Shown here: one piece after another, positions 11,311-25,265 of the stretch
Numbering within the stretch: position 1 is the first letter of the stretch
How the letters are laid out: each line of letters begins with the position of its first letter
Assembly: GCA_038380795.1 (NCBI GenBank)
Contig: CM076260.1
Location: 75,367,843 to 75,431,842, forward strand
Length of the DNA stretch: 64,000 bases
Direction of reading: 5' to 3'
Origin: Pyrocephalus nanus
Taxonomy: Eukaryota > Chordata > Aves > Passeriformes > Tyrannidae
Made by a program: the position numbers and the translations under genes
Notes under the pieces: generated by a model
The model's database searches: none
What the model saw: only the letters and a program-made list of their open reading frames with translations
What the model was told of the DNA's origin: nothing

Positions 11311-12755
11311 AAGTATAAGTGGAAAATCGGCTACCTGAAGGTTGTTATTTCAGTTCACAGAGAATACAGCTGTTACATTCCCACAACATAAAAATCACCT
11401 ACTGGAGAGATAGGAAAAGTTATCTCGGTTTTCTGATGGAAAGAAAAGCAGGCTTGATCTTCATTACACTATAATTATAATTTAAAAAAGCTCTTGGAGT
11501 TGGCCCCGTGCACAGTAGAGTGTTTGTCTCAAGGTTTGCATTGGAGGCTCCTCTGGGCAAGGACCATGTCTCCCTTTCTTTTGGTACACTGCAAATGCTT
11601 TATGAATCATAAATAATAATGACCCACTGGGTTCCAGCTTTGAAATGTGGGTCATTTCATTCCTCTTTTACCAGTTCAGATACAGTTTATTACCTACCTT
11701 ATATAGACACAGAAGCAGAGAAATCTTTTGCCATGCTATAAAATGGAATCCTTTCAAGCATTTCCTTGTCTGCTCTGCATACCAGCTCTCAGATACCCTA
11801 TGGCCACCCACCAGGGACTTTGTTGACCTAGTTAGACTTTTCCTTCTTTACTTTGGATTCCTTTTTCCTTCGTCATCAGTGGCAAAAATTTAAATTGCTT
11901 TGATGGTGTATGATAGGACCTGGAGTTTCTTTCCTTCTCTTTAATGAAACAGACTGACTTTGTTTGAGAGCTTCCTTTTCCAAATCAATTGACAACATTT
12001 CCTTTCAGACTAGTATTGACTAATTTTGTCAGCTGGTGTTTAAAGCCATGTAAAAAAAGCCTCAGTGTAGTTATAGACAACAATAAAGTGAGGCAGTGGG
12101 CATACTGTGGACTGCTGGCTTCCCTTGGTCTGGCTGCAGTACCTCTGGCAAAGATTTGCCTTTCTAAAGTTCTCTGGTAGCCCAATCCCATTGCAAGAGC
12201 ATAGACATTGCTGCAAGAGCAAAACAGCAAGAACTTTGCTCTGCTTTGTAGTTACGACTGTTTGCTCCCCTATCAACCACCATCAAAGCATTTCAAGGAT
12301 CTCTGGCAGAACCAGTAGGAATATGTTTCATTCTAGGATGGTTAGCCAAGAGGAGCCTTTCATTGATATGCATTGCTGTAAAGCCCTCCAGCATTCCCTC
12401 TATTTTCCTGCTGGTGCAGTAGCTTCTTTGCTTTAAAAGGAAGATAAGGACTTAGTGCGCCTTCAGAAGCGTGACTGCCATTTCAAATTATTTCAGAGAT
12501 TGAATCATCAGTATGCTCGGAGCCTGCTGTACCAGCATTTTTCAAGACAACTGTATATATACATGTGTTGCTCAGGCAGGCAGTAACCATACCATGTGTT
12601 TTCTATGCCTGGTGCCATTGCACATGCTCCATATTTTGAGAAATGTAGGCTTGGTGCCTGATTTGTGCTTTTTCGTCTTTCTGTTGTTGTTTTTCTCACC
12701 AATTTCTATCCATACTGCAGTGGCTGTTCCTCTCAGACCAGCCAATTGACTGGTT

Positions 12756-12950
12756 TCACCCTATTTGTACATGAAAGCACAGTCTACTTTGAGGACTGAC
12801 TTCCCTTCCTTGGGAAGGTACATATTTCCATTCTTGCTCTGCATCTCAGGACCTTCCAGAGACAGGTAACATGAACTTTGATGAAGAGCTGCAGAACATT
12901 CACCTCACCAGAGAAAACATGTCCTCACTTAGTCCCTACTTAGAGCTACT
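12756..12950 (+). repeat. Direct repeat copy B (partner at 8376-8577)
   Basis: This copy lies 4.4 kb from copy A, in the same orientation, inside intron 1, while copy A is upstream of the promoter. Shared landmarks include CATGAAAGCACAGT, TACTTTGAGGACTGACTTC and GATGAAGAGCTGCAGAAC. Differences are scattered substitutions plus small deletions near the right end. Boundaries are sharp on both sides. Confidence 0.8.
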
Positions 12951-15900
12951 TATTCCCATGCTTTCAGCACCAGTCTTTTCATATACCACATCTCCTCTGC
13001 ACCATTCTGTCAGGAAGAGCGATTGGTGATATTCAAAGATGCTTATAAGGCAAATGACAGCTCTCTGCTACCAGTTATTACACATAAATGTCTAAATTGA
13101 GTTGCCATGGAACCAGATCATGCCACATGTTCAGCTGGAGTAACCATCACTGGAGTTGCATTGAATTTGTGTAAATACAAATGAGAAATGAATTTGGCCT
13201 TTAATACATTTGCATGCCTGCAGGGAATTCATCACAAGCGTATCAACACTGTAATCACTTTAATAATAAATCTTTTTTACTTCTTTAGCAAGCACAAACT
13301 GAAGATCCCAAGCACAGCAAAAACTTTCATGACTGACAGACTGCTTCCTTAAGAGATGAGATTCTTATTATCCTCATTTTGCAGATGGAGCAGTCCAGAA
13401 ACTGCAGAATGAAGCAACTTGCCCAAAAACAAGCAGCACGTCTTTTCACAAAGCAGACAAGAAAAGACCTACAGCAGATAGGAATGGACCCCCAAAATTC
13501 CCATATATGTTTTCTGGCCATAGGAGGACCCTGCCATAAATGCAAATATGGGTGGGAGAAGCCTTTTTTATTGAAATCAGTGACTTCAAGTTCCTACTAA
13601 AGCATCCTTTTTGGGAAATAAGCTCAAATGGTGCATAAAAATATCTCTGAATAAAACTGTGTAACTGTTAGTGGTGTTCTTCTGGTGGCATCTAAAGGTT
13701 TTGGTAGTCAGGCAGTGTTCGTTTGTACTTTGAGCGCTAGGGCAGACCCTCTGAAAATCTCACCTCAGACTTCACATCTGTAGAAGCAAGATTTGTGCTG
13801 ACTGGTCTTTTTCACATGAAAGCCATACATATAGACACATGCAGTGCTTGTGTGTTCTAGAAAACAGAAGCAGGTGGAGAGCAGGAGAGGCCAGTGGTTC
13901 GGTGGCTCAGCCGGGGCTGTTGGTTTGTGTATGCTTCCCCACTGAAGCAGGCTTGGTGAGGAATGCATGCTGGCTTCTGCATGAAGTAATTAACTTGGAA
14001 AATGTTCACATTTGTTCAGGCTGTCTTTTTGCACAGAAGACAGTCTTCAAAGTGAGCATTCACAGTCAGGATAGAGACCATCAAACCCATCTTGTTCTTG
14101 CTCCGTAGCCATGGTAGCAGCTTTCTCCCACTCCTGACTGGAATTGGGTGAAGGTGATGGTAACAAGTTTGCATGTAGCTACAGGAATGAATGAGGATGT
14201 AGGTTTGCTGTGTTTGCTTCTCCATGGTACCTGCCAGCATGCACTCTGTTACTACAGGGTGAAGATAGTGTGAGTTACTCCCCTGATGGAAAAGAGGTAC
14301 CCTCTTCCATGCTTACTGTGGGTACTCAGCATTAAATGCACATGGGCAGTAATTACACTCTGGCTTTGGCCCAGGGCAACTTTTGCCCAATTTTCATATT
14401 CTTTGCAGCATTTTCAGTTAGCACAACAGTGTGTTTGAGCAGAAATTCAAGATCTTGTTCCAAGGCGTGAGGAGTTTCTTGTTACATAATACCTGGCTCC
14501 CTTCCCAAATGGCACCATGCTTTCTTAGACATTAAACAGCCTCAAAATGAGCTCCTCTTAGCTGTGCTAGGCTTTCTCTCTGGGGAGTCCCTCCAGCTCA
14601 TCTTTGATCATGTCCCACTGGTTATTTTGCCTGCCATTTTGCCTGTGCAAATATAAGCTATAGGTTTAGAGGTGACTCATTACTTCTGCACTGTATGTCC
14701 CTTCCTCAAATGATACAAAAATAAAATGAAACCATTTTGATGTTACTAAACTAATGCCAGAGCAGGAGTTTTAATGCATCATGAAGCAGAAAGATAAGTT
14801 ATTAAAGATTTATCTAAGCTTCCTTACTTTAGTGGCTGAAATGAACCAATATGTAAACACTGTGGACAAACCTTAGTTTCATTTACAGACAGAGCTTAAG
14901 AATGACAAGCATCCATTGGATCATCTTCTCAGACCTTGTGTAGATCACAGACCATTACATTTCACCCACTTATTCCTAAATGAAGTAAGGTGCATTTGTA
15001 GTCATCTTGAATCAATTTAGGCATTTGCTCTCAAAAAATAAGCAGATTACTAATCCATCTATTTAATTATAGATTTCTCCCACGAGAAGCTGGAACAAGA
15101 ACCAGTAGAAAATAAATATTAAGTCACTAGAATGCATTATTCACTGTCTCCTGATTTCATTTTGTAATTCTTGTAAAAGAAATTTTGTCCCTCTTTCCTA
15201 ATGGCTGACAATTGTAAACAGAAGGATTTGTAGCATAGAAGCAGCTCAGTGTAAGAGCTGGAGTTCAGAAAAGACTCGTAGTTCAACGTACAAGTCTGTG
15301 TTAGCTGAACATGTATTCCCCAGCAATTTCCCAGCAACAAGGCTCATATATAGGATTATTTATGTTGTTGCTTTCCTAGCACATTGTACTCAGTATAGCA
15401 CATTCACTTATATAGTAAGCAGCTCACTGCACTTGGCTGGAGTACCATTGCCAACCTTTAGTCACAGCCCAGTTAATCTTTGTTAATTATAAACCATGAG
15501 ATGCCACTGCAGACCTGGATAGCATCCTGCGGAAGCAGGAATTTGGCCAATAAAAGAGTAGATTTACTTTGTAGTCTTCAGTGAGTTTTGCTGACAGCCA
15601 CTGCGGCATAAGATCAAAGGCAACAGGAAACAAGGTGTTTTTAGCAGCGCAGAGCTGGCTTGCTTTTAGGCAGAGCTGTCCACCAAATGTGTAGGCACCA
15701 TGTATTGGAGAAACCAGGTGCCACCTCCCATGTTAGCTGCCCAGTTCCAGAAACACGGATCCACTCTACCTGAACATAATGCAGGGGTACCCAGCCTGGA
15801 AATTTTGTGAGTCCTACTCGAGACATGAATTTTGACATGGGATCTAGCACTCTTTGGTTATATAGAAGTTATATGTTGACTCTTCTGGAAGTAATAGGTA

Positions 15901-17500
15901 TAAATTTTATTCAGTATCACCATTTCTGGCCCAAGCATCCTTAATTTAAAAAAACAAAAAAACCCAAACAAGCGTAAGCCTCATAAGCCTTGCAACTCAG
16001 TCATAGAGAGTACAGAAGTGAGGAAGTAAGAGCTAGAAATGCCTTTTCCACAATCACCTCAAATTCCCTAGTGCAACTCACGGCAAGGATAATATTGCAA
16101 CTGTGGTTGAAAAAGGCATGAGTCTGTTTTCTCTAGCTGGTTGAAACAAGTGAAGAATAGTGGGTTGCAAAAGCCTATCTCATTAAAAAGAGGAAGAGGC
16201 AAGTATCAGAGAGAAAATAGAAACTAGAATTTTTGCATGTAATGTATTTTTGCTCACTGTTATACTGAGTACCTCAGTGCCCACGTGGGTGTAACCAAAC
16301 CTAGGGTTTTTTTAAAGGAGACCCAGCTTTTGATGAGTTTGCTGCTGAGAGCTAAGGTGGCATCTCTTCTTTCTTCCAGTAGATCTTTGAGCATGGGGGG
16401 ACTTCTGTGGATATGCGTTCATTACTCTAACCACTTTCAGCACACACAAGTCTATGTCATGTCCGCACTAATATCTGGTTATTGGTTGACAGAGAACAGG
16501 TGCTCCAACTACCTTGTTCTGAACTTAAGACCTAAGAAAAGCATTGTGTTTAAGGTTTGATAGCAGGTTAATCCTTTAGCTTCTAGGAGAACAATCAATT
16601 GAACTTAGAATTCAGTATGCAAGAAACCAGTGGGTTACAGCAGTCTTCTAACACTGTGCTTACTTGAAAGCAAGGCAACTCTGAATTTTTGAAAGCTCCA
16701 TAGTGAAGAAAGAACATTGTCCCATTTTTGATAAAATGCAGTTAGCATAGTCTTCACTGTTAGCATGAATTCACTTACCTCCCTGTATATATGCACTGAT
16801 ATAAGTGTGCTCTTTCTATTAGTATAAGTAGTTGAATTCCCTCGGAGACAAAACTATTACTCAAGAAGGATATGTAGCACTCAAATGCCTAGATAATTAA
16901 TACAGTAGTTTCCTACAGAGAATCCAGCCAGTTTTTTTATCATTTCTTACCCATTGTTCAATCTGAAATTTGAACAGACTGATAAAAAATTTCCCAGAAT
17001 ACAGTTTTTGGTCATATCTGATTTTTGTGCTAATAGAAGTTCTGCTTCCATAACTCCTCAAAGTAAGTGGCAAAACTCCCAGTGGCCTCACCAGGTAACT
17101 CAGAGTATGACTTAGTCCAATTTTTATTCAAGAAGAGAATGCAGAATATCAAGAATATGTAACTTATAATCAGGATTATTCTTTGCATGCTTTTATGGTG
17201 GTTACTTTCCAGTCCCACAATGCTGATACTGTAATAAGTACCCAGTATCTTCCATTTTCACTATGGACTCCAGTCATGAATTCTAATTAATCATAAAAAG
17301 GACAGTGTCCAGGGGAACTTTCCACCTCGCAAAATTCAAAGTAGAATATCATATTTTAATGCGTGCCATTCTAATGCAGCACTTTTAATAGAATATCCAA
17401 GCAGTTGCCTCTGAAGATAAATTAAATGGATTAAAGTCCAAATTGCTGCAATATGAAGGTGATAATTTTTCAGCTCTCTCTGTATCACTAACAAGAAATT

Positions 17501-17516
17501 ATAATATATATATATA
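17501..17516. repeat. (TA)n microsatellite
   Basis: A short run of alternating T and A in intron 1, followed at 17550-17570 by a small palindromic ATATATGCTATATATGC segment. Confidence 0.7.
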
Positions 17517-18609
17517 CTCCTTGCTGGAGTATTTGGCAGAGGAAGATAGGCATATATATGCTATATATGCTAGGGAGGAGAATTTGGCGTATCTTCAGCA
17601 AACATGCAGATTATTTAATTTCAGCTCTTAGTAAGTTTAGGTATAATATTTAGCACAGGATAAAAAAGGAATTATTATATTATAACCAATAGTGATAAAA
17701 AACATTATATCTCTGAGTAATACTTTAGGATATGGGAGTATCTGTTACAAGACACTTAGGACTATTTGGTACGAGTTAAGCTATATGGATGATCTGGTGA
17801 TGCCAGTGCTATTGGACATATTTCCACAGACAGGAGGACAAGAGAATCATCTTGATTGCCAATGAACCAATAGTCCTATTTTCTGCCCTGCTGAAATTAG
17901 GGTGAGATGATCAGACAAGTTTGAATATCCTGCATAGGTTATCATAACACTTTGCTTTTATAATTAGTTAATTTTTACTATGAATTCCGATAGCAAAAGA
18001 GAGTCTGAACTCAGGATGCTTTTTACTTTCTTAGAGTTCATGTTCATGCAGTTTCCCCCATTTTCAGATATCTACATCTCTTATTGTATAGCCTCAACCA
18101 AATTCAGACCTTCTGACCTAACGGATTAATACCCCGATTTTGTTCTTTAAAATAACTCTACTGTGGACTTTAAAACTATTTTCTATATTGATTTATTCTT
18201 AATTTAGTCATGCCATTTCATGGTCAAATTAAGTAAAATTATTTTTATCTGCTACTGTAAGAGCAAAATATTTAAAGAAAGTCCTTTAAACTTTTCCCAA
18301 ATAGCATCTAAAAACGCATATGTGCATTGCTGTGTTGACCCAATATTTTAATTTAAAAACTGATTTAATAAAGTTTTATGGAATTTTGTCGTTTTTCCAC
18401 TATGTTACCCTAATTGATATTCATTAAAAAATATAATACTGATCTTTTAGACCTTCAGCCCTGACCATGGTTGGAAAGTTAGGGAAATATGAGAAAACCC
18501 AAAGTCATCGCAATGTTAAGTGTTGCAGTCCCACCCACCAGCCACCCACAGGGGCTCACAGCTTTCCTGTAGGAATCCAAGAGCAGCTTCCTCAAAAATC
18601 ACATACGCA

Positions 18610-18660
18610 GCTGTCATATGAGGCCCGACCAAAGGTCCATTGGGTCCTCCCTCCAGCTTG
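18610..18660 (-). mobile_element. Possible ancient CR1-like fragment, antisense
   Basis: The motif GACCAAAGGTCCATTGGGTC resembles a segment common near the 3' end of old sauropsid CR1-type repeats read in antisense. The match is short, and the flanking 100 bases align poorly by memory, so this is tentative. Confidence 0.3.
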
Positions 18661-19129
18661 ATGGAATTGATCGGGAACATGTATTTTCTAGCCTGTATTT
18701 TCTACCCATCTTGCAGAGTGTGGGTATACTGACAGCTGCAGTTTCCCTAGATATAGGGGAGAAAAAATTCTCTTTTTTTCTGCTCTGTTCCTAGTAATTT
18801 TTGGCAATTATTTTGCTTTTTTGTGTGTTCTTGAAACACTGAGTTGCCCTTTTTCATGAAGCAGCATGTGAAGAGCTCGGGATCCCTGGTGGCAATGACC
18901 AGAGCACATCACTGAGCGTGCAGCATGTGGTTAGTTTGCTCCCACCTGCACCTCTCTATCAGCACACTTCTCCATCTGTCGATTTATGACCCAGTCACGT
19001 AGCCTGTCAGTCCCCACAGCTGGCCATTGCCCTCATTGACCTGCCAAACTGCACATGGTTAGGAAAATTTGTTACCTCACAGCTCACCCCTTTGGTCAGG
19101 TTACCTGTGATTAATGGTGGAGAGTGCAG

Positions 19130-19400
19130 GTCCCACAGCAGACCTCTGCAGAGCTTCATCCACTGCCCCCATTGCTGTATTTACTCCTCACTGGTTTCCT
19201 ATCTCGCACTGAGCCTTTTATCCATTCCAACACCTTCTCTGTCTGCATATTTTCTGTAAGGCCCTTTGGAGGAGGATTTTATTAGAAGCCTCTTAAAAAT
19301 CTAGAAAGGGTACATGCATCTCCTCTGTTGATGTGCCAATTGACCACCGTCAGAGAACACTGGTGAGGCTCTAGGATGAATCATATAGTTTGCCTAGTAG
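19130..19400 (-). mobile_element. Possible ancient CR1/L3-like relic, antisense reverse-transcriptase region
   Basis: The order of motifs (CAGACCTCTGCAGAGCTTCA, then TGAGCCTTTTATCCATTCCA, then AGAAGCCTCTTAAAAATCTAG) follows the pattern seen when CR1-type reverse-transcriptase sequence is read in antisense. The last motif is where the LDFSKAFD-type catalytic-domain motif would lie, here degraded to LDFKR-like on the minus strand. No open frame survives. This rests on recollection of the family consensus rather than an alignment. Confidence 0.4.
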
Positions 19401-22400
19401 ATAATGCCAAGCAAAGACCTGTGCTTCATTCCATTTAAGATGCCCGTCCCTAACTATTGCTCATTCTCTTTAGCACTTACCAGTCTGTTTCAGAGCTGAG
19501 CTGGCAGCTAAGTGGCTGAAACTTTTTCTTCAAGAAGTGGAGGTGGAGTGTGTGCTCCTCCTCAGTAGCTCAGTGCATAAAGCTTTCCACCCCCCTGCTA
19601 GAAGGAGGTGCCCTAACCCCCACAGGCCCTCTGAGGCCAGGGGAACCCAGATATCAGCAAAGCTGGTCTGCTCAGAATAGAAGACATCCTTATTTATTTG
19701 GAAAGCATGAATTAAGGAGGTCATTTGCCCAAAGGAGAAAAAGTGAGGCTCTAGTCCTTGTTCCAGTGACTACCTGAAATACAGGATGAAAATGGTTCTT
19801 AGAGATGGCCCCTAAATGGGAGATGGAAACTTTTAAATGTGACTTTGAATTCTGACAGGGTCTGTGTGTAAGAGAGGCACTTGGGTGTTATGAATTATGG
19901 TGCTTCGGCATGCCCAGGAACATATTCTTTGGCATCTGTTGAGCTCTGGAGGGACTGGGAGAAGGATGCAGCTGGTATAAGCAGCTTTGGCAAAGCTAAA
20001 GCTAATTTGGAAAGGGAGGTAATGTCCTGTGATGCAGAAGTTAGGCTGTGTATACTCTCATTACTGATCTGTGCAGGAAGGTTGATACATGGGGATTACT
20101 GGCTTCCAAAATGAAATATTAACAGTTCCTTAAAAACAGCTACCAGGATGACCTGTGAAAGGCGAGGTCATCATTGACATTGGCTCAAAAAAGCTGCACT
20201 AGCTATTGGCTGATCTGCCAGGCAATGAGTGAGACCCTATGACCTCCTCAGTCTTTAACCTGACCGACTGTGAAGAAAATGCCTGGGCAACATATCTGAA
20301 TAAATATCAACGTTTCAGATTCAGACAACTGCAATGGCAACTAGAGACAAAAATCACTTCATGGATTTGTTATTTCATCTTCACAGGAAGATGCTTCAGC
20401 TGGTTTTTAACAGCCTAGCTTAAAAATCCTGAACACCAAAATAATTCATAGTTGGTGTGGTAGGCAGGAATGGGATAAAAGCAAAATCTGAGGGGTTTGT
20501 GTGTCTGCTGCTGAGGAAAATAATATTGTGTGTTGAGAAAACCACCATCAGAAGTCATCGTGTGTGTTCTCAGGTGTGTTGGAACTAATTGTCTCCCACT
20601 GATCTCTCCATGTAGTAATTATTGGGTGAAGAAAAGGTCACCCAGCATTCAAGGCTCTGAGAATAAACCTTGGGTAGTGTCCAGCGCTGATCCTCCTGCA
20701 TGTCACGGGTTTCTAGAACTCTAACCACGCTGAGAATCAGGCACTGTCTTACAGGACTTGCCTCAGCTCCCTCTCCTCTCTGTGATAAGCATATATTTTT
20801 GCAAGCTCTACAAACTTGTTCTGCGCAATGCTCAAACAGTTACAAAACATCTGAGAGGCTGCTTCAGTTGAAATGCATTCATAGCCTGGGGAAGCTGGCA
20901 AAGTTGTGCATTATCATTAGGTACATGTTTTGGTCCCTAAGAGATAGGACCTTGGTCTGTAAGGGTCACATTCTCACTCTGAAGGATTGACAAGGGCACC
21001 CAGCACTTGTGTAATACTTCTTCCACTCATTTGCTGACTAGCTGACAATGGCTAAAGCAGGTCACCAATGAGAGCTAAATATGTTTATGTGGCGCTGCAC
21101 AGCTCTGAGTCCACCAGTCCTATCTATGGTGGCTTTACTATCTGTACTTGACAGCAGTGGTGGAGAGGTGGGACTCATCTTACCCAGCTTCAGACACCCA
21201 CACAAGAGACACCTACTTCAAGCTTGTTGCCCCAGACTGCTTAGAGCTGGTGGAGAGAAACAAGCACTCAGAAAGGATGATTCATCTGGCTTGTTTTAAT
21301 CGTCTACTTTAGGAGATAAATCGTGCTATGGAAATGTCTTTTTTCTGTCTACTAACTATGCAGAAAGTGTAAATCACTGTCTCAGATACACAAGTCTGCA
21401 CAGCAGATGTCTCAAACTGAGTAGATGAATGCCACCCTTGGTTTTATCAGTATATTTTTAACATGCACATTGAGGTACAGTGTGGTCCTACAGTAATCCT
21501 TTAGCTGGCTAGCTATGCACAGGAGTCTCAAGACTCTTGTCCAGGCTTTTGAAGAGGTCTGGACAAGCTATTTAAAAGTGTTAGAGAGTGAGCTGCTTTT
21601 CAACCAGTGTTGGTTTGATGTCACCTCATCTGTGCACCTGTGGTTTGGGTGAGGAGAATGTCCCTAATGGAGACACAGGGACTAGGTGGGGAGTTACAGC
21701 CCTGGGTGTTGTGTGTGCCAGCCGGCAGACAAGTGCCCCACATGGCAGATGACAGGATGAGACCACATGGGTGAATATATATCATTTGTAGCATCCATCA
21801 TATCCAAAGACCATCCGGCTTTTGGGGGTAGATTGTGTCCCAGATATCCTCCAGGACAGTGCCACATCCAGTGGAAAAGGCTGTGCCCATTTGGCATCTA
21901 GCCCTCTGGCAGCACAAGAAATCATTAGGGCACAATACAGTTTCGCTGACAGATACTACAGACACTGACAGATATTACAAGTCCCTGCTTGTAACTGTTA
22001 ATCACCAGGATGATGATTTTTACCCCTGTCATCATGGAACCCATTGCATGTGGGATAAGTTTCTATTCACTCCAGTATGTAAATGCATTAAAAGAATGTG
22101 CATCCCTAGAAATTTAACCCTTCAGGTACAATATTGCTTTAGAAGTGATACATGTAGTATTGTCTATTGCTGAAATGAATGTTTCTGTTGATGTGTTTAA
22201 CGCAAAATTAAATACAAATTGATAAGTAATTTTGCCTGTGTAGCAGAGAAAACATTAGTAAAGTTTAGCTTTAAGGAGTAATTGCCATGGAATAGAGTTT
22301 AAAGGCAGTGATATTCGTGCAAGCTGTCCAGATGAACAGCTGGGCTCTTGCATATGTGCACAGTAAAAGGGGGACCAGGGCAGGTGGCTTCAGCTCTTGG

Positions 22401-24940
22401 TGGGAAGAAGATCTTCACTACAGTGTCTGTAATGGGCTGTCTATCAACACTGTATTATTGGATGTTGAGTGTCTGGTGCATCAGACAGTATAGCTATGAT
22501 TTCCCCCTTCTCAGGGACTGCCAAGACTACTGGTACCTTGCTGTTTCAGTGATCATGATCGATTCATATTTTACAAAAAATAATACAACTTCAGTGTTGT
22601 GATTCAGAGCACCTACTCATCCTGAGATCTCATTGTAGCTTGAGGCGTGTTCCCTAATGTTGAATGTCTTCAGCAGTAGTGGTTTAAATCCTGGTTTCCT
22701 GTTTCCTAGGGGAATAACTGCAGAAAGACAAGCATGGCAGATACCCTGCCGGCTGTCTTCTAGAAGGAGAAACATTTTTGCCTACCTCTCCAAGTAGTTT
22801 CAGAAATGTAAACTCTGAGTGCAGTTGCATTGCCACAGAGGCACAAACTCCTCCTAAGCTCATTTGGTGCCCTGACTGCATGGATTAGCTTTTTTCTGTG
22901 CTCAGAAATCCCGATGGTCCACGGGAAGGATGCTGGAGTTTGTTAGACTGTGTGAAGTGTTTGGTGTTGCAGTGACAATGCCCAGCAGAAAATCTTGAGA
23001 GGGAAGAAAAAATTCAGTAATCATTGAGTGGTGGACAGCAAAGAGAGTGCTGGCAGCTGCCCATTACATGGTGGGGTTAAAAGAAATGAGTGTACCATTG
23101 TTCCATAAACTGAACCCTGACTGGCTGTGCAGCAAGTGAGGCTAGAAGCATTAGTTACAAGAAATGTATTACTAAGAAAAATGCATTAGAATTATTTTGT
23201 ATGAGCTAAGGGTTCACAAGCAGTATTTTTTCAGTTCTAGCTTCTTTTAATGTTTGAGAGTGAGCTTGTAACCTTTCTATTATGTGTTTAATACAAGGTC
23301 ACAATAACTTTGAACAATTTATTGGCCTGCTGGTGCATCTCCTGTTATGTGGGAGGCTGCCCACACAATCCTCTATTGAAAGCTGAAATAGGTGGAGAAG
23401 ATAAGAAACATCTCATCTCTCTCAAAGCCTCTCAGAAGGGCTAGATGTTTATGCTTTGACTGCTATACACTCTGTCGAACAGAAGTCATGGTTTTCCTGT
23501 TACAAAATAGTGCTTTACTAGGCAAACTAATGGTACTCTTAGCTCAGATCATGCATTTCTTATCTGTAAAGAAATAACTAAATAGTTCTTTACATAGAAA
23601 GAGACATTTTATTTCATAATATATTAGTTCATGTAAATACAAACTTAGGTTAACTTAAGAGGTTTTAAGAGATTTTCCATTCCAAATACTAATTCTCACT
23701 AAGATAGGGAAGGATTTTTTTGTGTGTGGATCTCTCTTAGTCTGCCTTAAATATATATAAATGTTGGCTATAATATAGTCTTTCATTGTCCTGGCTGTAA
23801 ATGTTTTCATCTTTCAATGCGTGCAGTGACTTCTGGACACTTGAAGTTGTAGATTCCTGGATTTCAGCATGAATTACTGTACATCCTCCTTCAAGTGAAT
23901 GGACCAACTAAACTGTAGTCAACCTGTAGAAGAAATAACTGCTGAGTGTTGCATGTGGGGACTGACAATTGTAGTGGATGTTGAATGGGGTGAATTTAAG
24001 AAAGTCAGGTAAAGAGCCCTAAAGGCAGTGGCCTGCTGCTGAGGTCGGTCAGCACATTTTGATCTCTGTGAGAACTGAACCATCTAACCTCAGTTTGCTC
24101 ATTCATTCACAAGCTGGATACATTATCTACTGATAGCAGGTAATATAACAGGGCTATATAATATAGCAGGACTATAACAATTCGTGTTTAAGGATGTAAG
24201 GGGCAAGGTTTTTTAGGAGAGAAATTTCCAGCAGCATGTTAGGCTCAGTTATAGTAGGTAGGGCAAAGCTCCAGTCCAGTCTCATTTGGTGCAGTACTCG
24301 AGCTAAAAAATGTTGTAGTTACCTGGTCAGAGAAGGACTTCAGGGCAGCCTGTGGGTTGGTCTAATGTTTGCCATCTGGCTACAGTTTCAGGAGACCTGC
24401 TTTTCTAGAGATCACTGAAATGTCTGGTGATCTAATTCAGTATTAATCGTGCTACTTACATTGCAGTGATTGTGCTTAACTTCAAGATTAAATACATTGT
24501 TGCCCTTCTCCTTTTCAGAAACACCACATTGCATAAACTGCCCATTTCCACATTTTCCAAGACAGTAACAATTTCAAGCGTTGTTGTAATCCCCTTTATT
24601 AAACTCAATACCATATTTTTCATTCATTTACACATCCTAACAGCAGGAGTTTAAGTGGTGTGTTAAGCCTTTCTATGCACATCAAAGCAACATGTAATTT
24701 TCATTTCCATTTTACCCAGTGGCTTCTAAATCTAGAGGTGATAATTGTTATTTGCATTCTAATTATGCCTCAGTTGAACCAGAGGCTTTGCAATGACCTA
24801 AAAACAAAGGACATTTTGTGGCAGGATCTGGTGGGTTCTTTTGCTCGTAAAGCTCCACATGACTTGAGAAGGGCCTAAGATTTGAAAACTAAAATGCAGG
24901 ATGGATTTCCTTAGTAAGCCATGTGTTTTCTTCTCCCCAG

Positions 24941-25265
24941 GGGATGAGCGCTCCCGGGAGTCTCCAGCCCCAGCTGAAGCACAGATGCAAGCTGGGGCGG
25001 AAGGCGGTGGAAGGGTGAACCGCTGTTGCTGGAAATGCTCCGTGACACAACTCAAGAAGATTTTCTGGGGTGTGGCCGTGGTCCTGGGTGTCTGCTCCTC
25101 TTGGTCAGGTTCAACCCAGCTAGCAAAATTGACCTTTAAGAAATTCGATGCACCCTTCACTCTAACATGGTTTGCAACAAACTGGAACTTTTTATTCTTT
25201 CCTTTGTATTATCTTGGACATGTTTTTAAGTCAGCTGAAAAGCAGTCTCCAAAGCAAAGATACAG
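24941..25265 (+). CDS. SLC35F3: SLC35F3 exon 2 (residues 26-134)
   Basis: The exon supplies the rest of the cytosolic tail and the first two membrane segments. It starts after a strong acceptor (CTTCTCCCCAG) with GG completing Gly26, and ends ...TACAG before GTATGG, leaving codon 134 (Arg) split 2/1. Residues 27-64 are hydrophilic and rich in Glu, Ala and Gly, with a cysteine cluster CCWKC at 54-58 just before the membrane. Predicted helix 1 is about residues 66-87 (KIFWGVAVVLGVCSSWSG), helix 2 about 98-121 (WFATNWNFLFFPLYYLG). The conserved segment AKLTFKKFDAPFTLTWF lies between them. This pattern is diagnostic of the SLC35F subfamily, and the cytosolic tail favours F3 over F4. The product is a polytopic membrane protein reported as a candidate thiamine carrier. 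Confidence 0.95.

Larger units (their letters stand above)
10176..24940 (+). other. SLC35F3: SLC35F3 intron 1 (14.8 kb)
   Basis: The donor is GTAAAC at 10176 and the acceptor is TTTTCTTCTCCCCAG ending at 24940. The intron holds the tail of the CpG island, a GGGA microsatellite (10493-10524), a purine-rich + strand segment (about 10900-11310), the second copy of a 195-bp direct repeat (12756-12950), a short TA repeat (17501-17516) and CR1-like antisense relics (about 18610-18660 and 19130-19400). I see no additional coding exon that would keep the reading frame. The rest is unremarkable sequence with only short chance open frames. Confidence 0.85.
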
